A stretch of DNA of 64,000 bases, from NCBI RefSeq assembly GCF_001303895.1, contig NZ_LJSD01000074.1:62001-126000 (forward strand). Direction: 5' to 3'. Below are positions 16,306-24,127 of this stretch, one piece after another. The first letter of the stretch is position 1; each line of letters begins with the position of its first letter. The position numbers and the translations under genes were made by a program. The stretch comes from Mesorhizobium sp. 1M-11. GTDB taxonomy: Bacteria; Pseudomonadota; Alphaproteobacteria; Rhizobiales; Rhizobiaceae. The notes under the pieces are model-generated. The model did not search any database. It saw only the letters and a program-made list of their open reading frames with translations, and was not told the DNA's origin.

Positions 16306-17403
16306 TCACTCAGTCCACATCGCATCAGGCACAACCACGAGCTTGCCGACGAAGTCCTTGGCCATGAAATCGGTCTGGGCTTTGTGGAAGTCCGAGAGGC
16401 GGTAGACACCACCGACCAGCGGCTTGATCTTCTTCTCCTCGATGTAGCGCACAATGCGGCGGAAGTCCGCACGCGTGCCCTGCGAGGAACCATGCAGCTG
16501 AAGCTGTTTCAGATACATGGTTCTGAGATCGAGCTGCACCACCGGCCCAGCGATCGCGCCGGCCGTGGTATAGCGGCCTTCCGGCCGCAGGATGCGCAGC
16601 AGGTCGTTGAAAGCGGGTCCGCCGACGAGGTCGGCCACCACGTCGATCGGCTGGCCATCGGTTGCCTCGGCTACCGCCTTGGGTAGATCGGCGACGCCGC
16701 GCGTGATGACCTTTTCAGCGCCGATATCGAGCAGCGCCTGCTCCTTGCCCTTGCCGACCACGGCATAGGGGATGGCGCCGCGCGCGCGGGCCAGTTGCAC
16801 GATGCCCGAGCCGACACCGCCCGAAGCGCCGGTGACCAGCACGCGTTCGCCTGCTTTGAGCCCGGCTCGTTCCAGCATCTGCTCGCCGGTCAGGTAGGCG
16901 CAGCAGAAGGTCGCCAGTTCGACGTCGGTGAGTTCGGTGTCCACCATATGCGCGTTTTCGGCCGGCAGCACTTGGTATTCGGCGTAACCGCCATCGCGGC
17001 CATGGCCCATATAGTCGATGTCGGCCAATGAATCGTCGTCGCGGTTGTAGATGGAGAAATCCACCATCACCCGTTCGCCGAGCCGCTTGGGTGACACGCC
17101 TTCGCCGACGGCAACGATCGCGCCGACCGTGTCGGTGCCTTGAATGCGCGGAAAGGTCAGTGTGTTGCCCTGGCGGCGCCAGGTCGAAACGGCTGCCGCA
17201 TCTTCTTCCGTGCCGTAGGCGCCTTGGCGCACCCACACGTCGGTGTTGTTCATGCCGCATGCCGTCACCTTGACCAGCACTTCCCCGGCGGCAGGTTTCG
17301 GCACCCGCGCATCGGTGCGGTAGACGAGCTTCTCGAGCCCGCCATGGCCGGTCAACAGCACGGCGGCCATGGTGTCGGGCAAAGGTTTAGCAATTGCATT
17401 CAT
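16306..17403 (-). CDS. MDR family zinc-type alcohol dehydrogenase/quinone oxidoreductase
   Basis: This 365-residue medium-chain dehydrogenase has the GroES-like N-terminal half (CGMNNTDVWVRQG, GTDTVGAIVAVG) and the cofactor motif TGASGGVGSGIVQLA. It lacks the usual structural-zinc cysteine cluster, which points to the quinone-oxidoreductase side of the family. Its ATG is 9 bp downstream of the aminotransferase gene, so it is the last gene of the ssd-atf operon. It is not part of the described ectoine pathway; it may handle a side aldehyde or a related substrate. Confidence 0.85.
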   Translation of the reverse strand: MNAIAKPLPDTMAAVLLTGHGGLEKLVYRTDARVPKPAAGEVLVKVTACGMNNTDVWVRQGAYGTEEDAAAVSTWRRQGNTLTFPRIQGTDTVGAIVAVGEGVSPKRLGERVMVDFSIYNRDDDSLADIDYMGHGRDGGYAEYQVLPAENAHMVDTELTDVELATFCCAYLTGEQMLERAGLKAGERVLVTGASGGVGSGIVQLARARGAIPYAVVGKGKEQALLDIGAEKVITRGVADLPKAVAEATDGQPIDVVADLVGGPAFNDLLRILRPEGRYTTAGAIAGPVVQLDLRTMYLKQLQLHGSSQGTRADFRRIVRYIEEKKIKPLVGGVYRLSDFHKAQTDFMAKDFVGKLVVVPDAMWTE

Positions 17404-17412
17404 GGTCGGGTC

Positions 17413-18792
17413 TCAGATCTTGGAGAACACTGTCTTCACCGCATCCGCGGTTTTCTCGACGATGGTGTCGGCTTCCTGCCTGGTCAGGCAGAGCGGCGGC
17501 GCGAAGCCAAGGATGTCGCCCTGTGGCATTGCACGGGCAATGACGCCGCGCTCCAGCAGGGCCGCTGACACCTGCGGGCCGATCTTTTCGGACGCGTCGA
17601 AGAAGACGCGCCCGTCACGATCCTTGACGAATTCCACCGCCGCCAGCATGCCTTCGCCACGCACCTCGCCCACATTCTTGTGGTCGCCGAGCGCCTTGCT
17701 CAGCTGCTGGTTGAGATAGGCGCCGGTTTCGCCGGCATTCTTCACCAGCCCCATCTCGTCGATGAGCTCCAGATTGGCGACGCCGGCCGCGGCGCAGATC
17801 GGATGGGACGAATAGGTCCAGCCATGGCCGATCGGGCCAAGCTTGTCGGAGCCCTCCACCAGCACCTTCCACATCGTGTCGCGCACGATGACGCCGGAGA
17901 GCGGCGCATAGGCCGAGGTCAGTCCCTTGGCGATGGTGATGAGATCGGGTTTCATGCCGTAATGGTCGGAGCCGAACATCGAGCCCAGTCGCCCGAAGCC
18001 GGTCACCACCTCGTCGGCCACCAGCAGGATGTCATATTTGGCAAGCACTGCCTGGATCTTCTGCCAGTAGCCGGCGGGCGGCGGCACGATGCCGCCGGTG
18101 CCCAGCACAGGCTCGCCGATGAAGGCAGCGATCGTTTCGGGTCCCTGCGCCAGGATCAGCGCTTCGAGCTGGTCGGCGCAATATTGCGAGAACTGCTCCT
18201 CGGACTGCGAACGGTCGGCGCGGCGATAATAGTAGGGCGCCTCCGTGTGCAGGATCGGCGCGCGCGGCAGGTCGAAGGCGTTGTGGAAGCCGGCGAGGCC
18301 GGTGAGCGAACCGGTCATCACGCCCGAGCCGTGATAGCCGCGCCAGCGCGAGATGATCTTCTTCTTCTCCGGCTTGCCGCGGACATTGTTGTAGTACCAG
18401 ATCAGCTTGATGTTGGTTTCGTTGGCGTCGGAACCGGACAGGCCGAAATAGACGCGCGACATGCCTTGCGGCGCGCGGTCGATGATCATCTTGGAGAGCC
18501 GGATCGAGGTCTCGGTGCCGTGCCCGACATAGGCATGGTAGTAGGCAAGGCTCTTGGCCTGCTCGGCGATCGCGTCGGCGATCTTCTGGCGGCCGTAGCC
18601 GACATTGACGCAGTAGAGCCCGGCAAAGGCATCCAGGCTCTTCTTGCCGGTCGTATCCCACACGGTCACGCCTTCGCCACCGGCCATGACGCGGTTCGGC
18701 ATCTCGCCGCGCGCGTGCATGCCCATATGGGTCGAGGGATGGAAGAAGTGGTCGCGATCCCAGGCGGTGAGTTCGTTGGATTGCTGCAGCAT
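17413..18792 (-). CDS. atf: Class III aminotransferase, probable L-2,4-diaminobutyrate transaminase of ectoine catabolism
   Basis: This 459-residue PLP enzyme has the cofactor lysine K289 (TIAKG), D260 in VADEV and the SGSDANET phosphate-binding region near residue 119. In ectoine catabolism, diaminobutyrate formed by EutE is transaminated to L-aspartate beta-semialdehyde by this type of enzyme (Atf/DoeD). It is 30 bp downstream of ssd and opposite the eut operon, as in known asnC-ssd-atf clusters. By sequence alone it could also be an omega-amino acid:pyruvate transaminase. Confidence 0.85.
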   Translation of the reverse strand: MLQQSNELTAWDRDHFFHPSTHMGMHARGEMPNRVMAGGEGVTVWDTTGKKSLDAFAGLYCVNVGYGRQKIADAIAEQAKSLAYYHAYVGHGTETSIRLSKMIIDRAPQGMSRVYFGLSGSDANETNIKLIWYYNNVRGKPEKKKIISRWRGYHGSGVMTGSLTGLAGFHNAFDLPRAPILHTEAPYYYRRADRSQSEEQFSQYCADQLEALILAQGPETIAAFIGEPVLGTGGIVPPPAGYWQKIQAVLAKYDILLVADEVVTGFGRLGSMFGSDHYGMKPDLITIAKGLTSAYAPLSGVIVRDTMWKVLVEGSDKLGPIGHGWTYSSHPICAAAGVANLELIDEMGLVKNAGETGAYLNQQLSKALGDHKNVGEVRGEGMLAAVEFVKDRDGRVFFDASEKIGPQVSAALLERGVIARAMPQGDILGFAPPLCLTRQEADTIVEKTADAVKTVFSKI

Positions 18793-18822
18793 GTTTTTCT
18801 CCTTTTCGTCTCAGCCGCCGGC

Positions 18823-20322
18823 TTACGCCAGATCGAAGCAGATGTATTTGAGGTCGGTGAAGGCTTCCAGGCCGTGGCGCGAGCCTTCGCGCCCGAGGCC
18901 GGATTGTTTGATGCCACCGAAGGGGATCGGTGCGCCGGTGATCTTGACCCGGTTGACGGCCACCATGCCGTAGTCCAGCGCGCTGGCCAGCCGCCGCTGG
19001 CGCGCGCCGTTCTCGGTGACGGCATAGGCGACGAGCCCGTATTCTGAAGCATTGGCACGGGCGACGACTTCGTCTTCGGCATCGAAGGGCGTGATCGCCG
19101 CCACCGGGCCGAATGTCTCCTCGCGCATGATCAGCGCGTCGTCCGAAAGGTCGGCCAGCACGGTCGGTTGGTAGAACAGCGCACCCGCCGCATGACGTTC
19201 GCCGCCGCAGAGCAGGCGCGCGCCCTTGGCGGTGGCGTCCTTCACCTGTTCGTCGACTTTCTTCACCGCCCGCTCATGCATCAGCGGGCCGATGTCGCTG
19301 TCGGTGGCGAGGCCGCCGCCCACCTTCAGCACCGAGACCTTTTCGGCGAAGGCCGCGCAGAAGCGGTCATAGACCGGCCGCTCGACATAGATGCGGTTGG
19401 CGGCGAGACAGTCCTGTCCCGAGGTGGCGAACTTGGCGTCGACGGCGATCTTCACCGCCTTGTCGAGGTCGGCATCGGCAAAGACGATCAGCGGCGCATG
19501 CCCACCCAGTTCCATGATCAAACGTTTCATCGTCGGTGCACACTGCGCCGCGATCAGCCGGCCGATCTCGGTCGAGCCTGTGAAGCTCATGGCTCGGACG
19601 CGTGCATCGGCGCACATCTGCCCGACAATGGTGGCGGCATCGCCGGTGATGACGTTGAAGACGCCGGCCGGCAGGCCGGCGCGCTCGCCGAGTTCGGCCA
19701 GAGCCAGTGCTGAAAGCGGCGTCTCGGAGGAGGGATGGGCAACAATGGTGCAGCCGGCGGCAAGTGCGGCGGCGGCCTTGCGCGTCAGCATGGCCGAGGG
19801 GAAGTTCCACGGCGTCACCACCCCGACAACGCCGAGCGCCTCGCGACGGACAGCCATTTCGGCGCCCGGCAGATGGCTGGTGACGGTCTCCACGTTCAGC
19901 CGCTTCGCTTCCTCGGCGTACCATTCGACGAAAGAGGCCGCATAGTCGATCTCACCCAGCGATTCCTGCAGCGGTTTGCCCTGCTCGAGCGTCATCAGCA
20001 GTGCGAGATCCTCCTTGGCCGCCACGATCAGCTCGAACCATTTGCGCAGGATGGCCGAACGCTGCTGCGGCAGCAGCGCTTTCCAGCCGGGCAGGGCACG
20101 TGCCGCCGCGTCGACCGCCTTGCCTGTCTGAGCGGCATCGAGTGCGGCCACCCAGGCGAGGCTTGCGCCGGTGGCGGGATCGGTCACCTCGAAGCCGGCG
20201 GCGACGTCGCTCGCGGTCCAATGGCCGTCGACATAGGCATGTTCGCGGTAGAGCCGCCGGTCGGTCAGGCCGTCGAGCGCTTCATGGCGCTGCTGGCGGG
20301 CAAAATGGGCATGGGCGGACAT
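18823..20322 (-). CDS. ssd: Aldehyde dehydrogenase (SSADH type), probable aspartate-semialdehyde dehydrogenase of ectoine catabolism
   Basis: This 499-residue ALDH has catalytic C305 (SGQDCLAANR), general-base E271 (MELGGH) and oxyanion N173 (PWNFP). It would oxidise aspartate semialdehyde to aspartate (Ssd/DoeC role). An unusual point is VAHPSSETP near residue 196, where family members normally have VKP; that lysine contacts the cofactor ribose and is histidine here. It is the first gene of the ssd-atf-MDR operon. Confidence 0.85.
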   Translation of the reverse strand: MSAHAHFARQQRHEALDGLTDRRLYREHAYVDGHWTASDVAAGFEVTDPATGASLAWVAALDAAQTGKAVDAAARALPGWKALLPQQRSAILRKWFELIVAAKEDLALLMTLEQGKPLQESLGEIDYAASFVEWYAEEAKRLNVETVTSHLPGAEMAVRREALGVVGVVTPWNFPSAMLTRKAAAALAAGCTIVAHPSSETPLSALALAELGERAGLPAGVFNVITGDAATIVGQMCADARVRAMSFTGSTEIGRLIAAQCAPTMKRLIMELGGHAPLIVFADADLDKAVKIAVDAKFATSGQDCLAANRIYVERPVYDRFCAAFAEKVSVLKVGGGLATDSDIGPLMHERAVKKVDEQVKDATAKGARLLCGGERHAAGALFYQPTVLADLSDDALIMREETFGPVAAITPFDAEDEVVARANASEYGLVAYAVTENGARQRRLASALDYGMVAVNRVKITGAPIPFGGIKQSGLGREGSRHGLEAFTDLKYICFDLA

Positions 20323-20402
20323 GATAAGGCCTCCGTGTCGGATGCCTTCAGTCTAGGGGCACTGATGCGAGAGAAAGACCATTCCGCATGCGGCTGGCAG
20401 AG

Positions 20403-20438
20403 AAACTCTCTCTTCAGGCGCGGCGGAACAGAGAGTTT
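20403..20438. promoter_or_regulatory. Inverted repeat upstream of ssd, possible operator
   Basis: AAACTCTCT at 20403-20411 is exactly complementary to AGAGAGTTT at 20430-20438, about 80-115 bp before the ssd start. It lies in the promoter gap between ssd and the inserted P-loop kinase gene. The ectoine regulators AsnC and EnuR are candidate binders; there is no direct evidence. Confidence 0.4.
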
Positions 20439-20566
20439 CGACGGCGGCTCAGGTCATGAATTCGGAATATGATTGGTTGGACATTCGGCCCGCGAGGAAC
20501 GGTAGGGGTCGACCCATCCCAGAACTCGGTACAAAGTCGTGGCCACAAAAGCGGAAGGATGTTCTT

Positions 20567-21019
20567 TTGGCCACGCTGCATCTGATGGTTGGACTGCCGG
20601 GCTCCGGCAAGACGACGCGAGCGAAAGAGATGGAAGAGGCATTGCCGGCCATTCGGCTAACGCCGGATGAATGGCATCTTCGCCTTTTCGGTCAGGACAT
20701 CGAGCATCCCCAGCACGACATGAGGCATGATACGATAGAAGCGCTGCTTTGGGAGCTGGCCGAGCGTATTCTCACGCAGGGTGTTGATGTTATTTTGGAC
20801 TTTGGTTTCTGGTCCAGGTTCGAGCGCGACGACTTTCGCAGGCGTGCCGCGCAATTGGGGGCCAGCACTGTCGTTCATTACCTGCCGACGAGGATGGAAG
20901 AGATTTTAAGCCGGCTCGCCACTCGCAATGCGGCCGACACATTCCGCGTCTCTGATGAGATGATCTTGAAATGGTCCGAGATGTTCGAGCCCCCTACGGA
21001 TGATGAGCTCGCTGCATAG
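20567..21019 (+). CDS. Small P-loop kinase-like ATP-binding protein (AAA_33 type)
   Basis: This 150-residue protein begins ATLHLMVGLPGSGKTT, a Walker A at residues 9-17 close to the N-terminus as in polynucleotide-kinase and zeta-toxin-like small kinases. Later motifs are LTPDEWH and VILDFGFWSRFERDDFRRRA. The TTG at 20567 has GGAAGGA upstream and fits homologue starts; an ATG at 20456 would add 37 unconserved residues. Its base composition looks more AT-rich than its neighbours. It sits on the plus strand between asnC and ssd, which are normally adjacent, so it appears inserted. Substrate unknown. Confidence 0.7.
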   Translation: MATLHLMVGLPGSGKTTRAKEMEEALPAIRLTPDEWHLRLFGQDIEHPQHDMRHDTIEALLWELAERILTQGVDVILDFGFWSRFERDDFRRRAAQLGASTVVHYLPTRMEEILSRLATRNAADTFRVSDEMILKWSEMFEPPTDDELAA

Positions 21020-21087
21020 CAAAGCTGAATGGCTGGCCGCACCGGAGCCGGCTTCTGTGTCGCGAACCAAGCGTCAGGATTCCGCCA

Positions 21088-21576
21088 TTAGTTGCTCGCA
21101 AGCAGCTCGGGCAAGGGCAGAACGGCCTCGTCCTTCACCGTCTTGATGACGATGTAGGTGAAGTAGCGGTCGATGCCGAGTTCACGTTCCAGCAGTGCAT
21201 CGACCAAGCGCTGGTAGGCATCGATGTCGGAGGTCATCACCTTGAGCAGGTAGTCGACGCCGCCACCCACCGACCAGCAGGCGACGATCTCGGGAATGTC
21301 GCGGATGGCGCGCTCGAAACGCTCGAAATCGGCCTGCCTATGCGCGCCCAGCGTCACTTCCATCAGCACCGTGGCGATGGGGGCGATGGCGCGCATGGCG
21401 ATCCGGGCATGATAGCCCGAGACGATGCCGGCCTTTTCCAGCTTCGCCAGCCGCATCCAGCAGGGCGTCGGCGACAATCCCACCTGCTCGGCGAGCGCCA
21501 GCTTGGTGATGCGCCCGTCGCGCTGGATGGCGTCGAGGATCTTCAGATCGATCGCGTCGAGTTTCAGTCCGGTCAT
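21088..21576 (-). CDS. asnC: Lrp/AsnC family regulator of ectoine catabolism
   Basis: This 162-residue regulator has an N-terminal HTH (DLKILDAIQRDGRITKLALA, SPTPCWMRLAKLEKAGIVSGY) and a C-terminal RAM ligand-binding domain (VACWSVGGGVDYLLKVMTSD). In many ectoine-degrading proteobacteria an AsnC-type protein (AsnC/DoeX) is encoded in the catabolic cluster together with EnuR. It is divergent from enuR across 84 bp. The ATG at 21576 was preferred over one 30 bp upstream because the protein then starts just before the HTH. Confidence 0.88.
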   Translation of the reverse strand: MTGLKLDAIDLKILDAIQRDGRITKLALAEQVGLSPTPCWMRLAKLEKAGIVSGYHARIAMRAIAPIATVLMEVTLGAHRQADFERFERAIRDIPEIVACWSVGGGVDYLLKVMTSDIDAYQRLVDALLERELGIDRYFTYIVIKTVKDEAVLPLPELLASN

Positions 21577-21625
21577 ATTGATCGCTTTTCCTGTCGCCAA
21601 CACCATGCAGGCGCATGATTCCGAT

Positions 21626-21635
21626 TGTCAATTGC
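21626..21635. promoter_or_regulatory. TGTCAATTGC element in the asnC/enuR promoter region
   Basis: This 10-mer recurs as its exact reverse complement at 23101-23110 in front of ehuA. Both lie in promoter regions expected to be controlled by EnuR, so they are candidate half-sites for it. Confidence 0.35.
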
Positions 21636-21660
21636 ACTGATTTCGATCTCTAATGAAGTC

Positions 21661-23046
21661 ATGACATTGTGGCGTCCCGATCCGGCATTGATCCGCCGTC
21701 CTGCCTATCTATCGCTGGCCGACCAGTTCGCGCGCGCCATCCACGATGGCCGGCTGGCAAATGGCGAGCGGCTGCCGACGCACCGGGCGCTGGCGGACGA
21801 GCTGAAACTGTCGGTGCAGACGGTCAGCCGTGCCTATGAGGAGTTGATCCGGCGCGGGCTCATCGCGGGGGAAATCGGCCGCGGCAGTTTCGTGCAGACG
21901 CAGCGCCGGGAGCCGGACCCGCCCTACCTGCCGGAGCGGCCGGGCGAGGTGATCGACCTGTCGATCCTGAAGCCGGTCTGCGAACCGATGCATCTGGAAC
22001 GGCTTAAGCAGGCGCTCGGCTGGCTGGCCGAGACGCTGCCGGCGAGCTCGGCGCTGTCGTTCCGGCCGAACATGGTGTTCCCGCGGCATCGCGCGGTGGC
22101 GGCGGAATGGCTGAAGCTGTGCGGTCTGGAGGCTTCGCCGCAGAACATCACCCTCACCAACGGGGCGACCGCCGGCATGACGGTGGCGCTGATGAGCGTG
22201 GCGCCGCCCGGCTCCACAGTGGTGACCGAGGCCATCGGCCATCACACGCTGGTGCCGCTGGCGCGTTATCTCGGCTTCCATCTGGAAGGCCTGCCGATCG
22301 ACGAGCATGGCATCGTGCCCGAGGCGCTGGATCAGGCCTGCCAGCTTTCGGACATCCGCGCCGTCTTCGTCCAGCCCTCGGTCATCAACCCGACCGCGAC
22401 CCTGATGGGCGGCATCCGGCGCTCGCAGATCGCCGAAGTGGCGCGCAAGCACGACATCGCCATCATCGAGAACGATGTGCTGGGCCCGTTGCTGGAGGAT
22501 CGTCCGCCGCCGGTCGCCTATTTCGCCCCGGAGCGCACGCTCTACGTCACCTCGTTCTCCAAGATCACCGTGCCCGGCCTGCGCATCGGCTACCTTGCCG
22601 CACCCGACCGCTATGTGGCGGCGGTGGCCAACCGGCATCTGGTGTCGAACTGGATGGCGACGCCGATGGTGGCAGAGATCGCCAGCAAATGGGTGGCGGA
22701 CGGCACCGCCATGGAACTGGTGCGCTGGCAGCGGGCCGCCGTGCGCCGGCGTCATGACATTGCGGCCGAGACCCTGGCCGGGGTAACGTTCCACGCTCAT
22801 CACGATGGACTGCACCTGTGGCTGCCGCTGCCGGAGGATCGCGCGGAAGAGGGGTTCGTGGCGCAGGCGCGGCTGCAGGGCGTGGCGATTGCGCCCGGCG
22901 CATCGTTCCGTATCTCCGAAGCCCCATGGCATCCGGCAGTGCGCATTTCGATCGGCTCCACCACCGAGAGTGAATTGCGAACAGGCCTTGGCGTCGTCAC
23001 CCGCCTGCTGCTCGGTGACCCCGAACATCTCTTGCTGGCGATCTAG
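21661..23046 (+). CDS. enuR: MocR/GabR-type regulator of ectoine uptake and use
   Basis: This 461-residue protein joins an N-terminal GntR-type winged helix (RLPTHRALADELKLSVQTVSRAYEEL) to a fold-I aminotransferase-like domain. The PLP lysine is K301 in YVTSFSK, almost the same position as Lys302 reported for Ruegeria pomeroyi EnuR. In that organism EnuR represses the ectoine genes and is released by N-alpha-acetyl-diaminobutyrate or diaminobutyrate bound through PLP. It is divergent from asnC and upstream of ehuABCD-eutABCDE. The ATG at 21661 was chosen because it begins the conserved region. Confidence 0.92.
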   Translation: MTLWRPDPALIRRPAYLSLADQFARAIHDGRLANGERLPTHRALADELKLSVQTVSRAYEELIRRGLIAGEIGRGSFVQTQRREPDPPYLPERPGEVIDLSILKPVCEPMHLERLKQALGWLAETLPASSALSFRPNMVFPRHRAVAAEWLKLCGLEASPQNITLTNGATAGMTVALMSVAPPGSTVVTEAIGHHTLVPLARYLGFHLEGLPIDEHGIVPEALDQACQLSDIRAVFVQPSVINPTATLMGGIRRSQIAEVARKHDIAIIENDVLGPLLEDRPPPVAYFAPERTLYVTSFSKITVPGLRIGYLAAPDRYVAAVANRHLVSNWMATPMVAEIASKWVADGTAMELVRWQRAAVRRRHDIAAETLAGVTFHAHHDGLHLWLPLPEDRAEEGFVAQARLQGVAIAPGASFRISEAPWHPAVRISIGSTTESELRTGLGVVTRLLLGDPEHLLLAI

Positions 23047-23049
23047 CCG

Positions 23050-23072
23050 TTCTGCCCGAAATTCGGGCAGAA
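23050..23072. terminator. Hairpin after enuR
   Basis: The perfect 11-base arms TTCTGCCCGAA / TTCGGGCAGAA flank one A, starting four bases after the enuR stop. An A-rich stretch follows on the plus strand, with no T-run. It probably marks the 3' end of enuR, though it could also be an operator for the ehu promoter just downstream. Confidence 0.5.
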
Positions 23073-23100
23073 TTGGAAAAATTGTCATGATATTATTTTG

Positions 23101-23110
23101 GCAATTGACA
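23101..23110. promoter_or_regulatory. GCAATTGACA element in the ehuA promoter
   Basis: This is the reverse complement of the 10-mer at 21626-21635. It contains a TTGACA that could be the ehu -35 box. Nearby, TTGTCATGATATT and TTGACATGATTTT (23082-23094 and 23105-23117) form a near-direct repeat with a 23-bp period. Together they suggest a MocR-type operator made of direct repeats. Confidence 0.4.
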
Positions 23111-23133
23111 TGATTTTGTTGCTTCCCCATCGT

Positions 23134-23226
23134 TAGAGCAATTCCAGCAAAAGTGCGCAGCGGTTTTGCGTCCGGAATTGCGGAAGAACAAAGTTGGAGC
23201 GCTTCCGTGAAAAACGGAAACGCTCT
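23134..23226. repeat. Rhizobial intergenic palindromic repeat, two stems
   Basis: The first stem pairs GCAATTCC...GCAAAA with TTTTGC...GGAATTGC (23138-23181). The second pairs GAGCGCTTCCGT with ACGGAAACGCTC (23197-23225). The AGAGCAATTCC...GGAATTGCG type is familiar from Mesorhizobium intergenic DNA. It forms the leader between the ehu promoter region and the ehuA TTG start. Confidence 0.6.
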
Positions 23227-23261
23227 GGCAGACAAGAGTTCTCCAACACGGGGATAGACGA

Positions 23262-24047
23262 TTGGCCGCGCCCATCATCAAGGTCGACGCGATTTCGAAG
23301 AGCTTCGGTGCCTTCAAGGTGCTGGACGGACTGTCGATGCAGGTCATGCCCGGCGAGAAGCTGGCGCTCATCGGCCCGTCGGGATCCGGCAAGACCACGA
23401 TCCTGCGCATCCTGATGACGCTCGAGCGCATCGATGGTGGCCACATCGAGGTCGAAGGCGAACAGCTCTACCACATGGAGCGCGAGGGCTCCCTGGTGCC
23501 GGCGAGCGAACGGCATCTGGCCAGGATGCGCCAGAAGATCGGCATGGTCTTCCAGCTCTTCAACCTGTTCCCGCACAAATGCGTGCTCGACAACATCACC
23601 CTTGCGCCGATGCTGACCAAGGGCACGCCACGCGCCGCCGCCGAGAAGCGGGCGATGGAACTGCTCGACATGGTGGGCCTGGCCGACAAGGCCAAGGCAA
23701 TGCCGGCGCAGCTTTCGGGCGGCCAGAAGCAGCGCGTGGCGATCGCCCGCGCACTCGCTCTATCGCCCAAGATCATGCTTTTCGACGAGGTGACCTCCGC
23801 GCTCGATCCGGAACTGGTCGGCGAAGTGCTGAACGTCATGCGCAAGCTCGCTGCCGAGACAGACATGACCATGCTGCTGGTCACGCACGAGATGGGTTTT
23901 GCCCATGACTTCGCAGACCGGGTGCTGTTCTTCGACCGCGGCAAGATCGTGGAAGAGGGCAAGCCCGACGACATTTTCCGTCATCCCAAGCAGGAGCGCA
24001 CACAGAGCTTCCTGAAGAAGATCATCGCGGCAGGACATCGCGTCTGA
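23262..24047 (+). CDS. ehuA: Ectoine/hydroxyectoine ABC transporter ATP-binding protein
   Basis: This 261-residue polar-amino-acid-type ATPase has Walker A GPSGSGKTT, the signature LSGGQKQRVAIARAL, Walker B LFDEVTSALDPE and the switch histidine in LVTHEMGFAHDFADR. It has a TTG start, weakly preceded by GGGGATAG. It heads the ehuABCD-eutABCDE operon. The ectoine assignment comes from gene order, which matches the Sinorhizobium meliloti ehu/eut cluster, and from the adjoining eut genes. Confidence 0.9.
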   Translation: MAAPIIKVDAISKSFGAFKVLDGLSMQVMPGEKLALIGPSGSGKTTILRILMTLERIDGGHIEVEGEQLYHMEREGSLVPASERHLARMRQKIGMVFQLFNLFPHKCVLDNITLAPMLTKGTPRAAAEKRAMELLDMVGLADKAKAMPAQLSGGQKQRVAIARALALSPKIMLFDEVTSALDPELVGEVLNVMRKLAAETDMTMLLVTHEMGFAHDFADRVLFFDRGKIVEEGKPDDIFRHPKQERTQSFLKKIIAAGHRV

Positions 24048-24088
24048 CCGTAGGCGGAAGCGAATGGTTGCCGCGCAGGCGGCATCAC

Positions 24089-24100
24089 GACCACCAACAA
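24089..24100 (+). promoter_or_regulatory. GACCACCAACAA leader motif before ehuB
   Basis: This 12-mer matches the core of the 15-bp motif found before the BMP and isochorismatase genes, in the same orientation relative to the downstream gene and 27 bases before the ATG. A chance match is possible, but the shared position suggests an mRNA leader element. Confidence 0.3.
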
Positions 24101-24127
24101 AAACCGAAAAACATGGAGCTGGGAACA

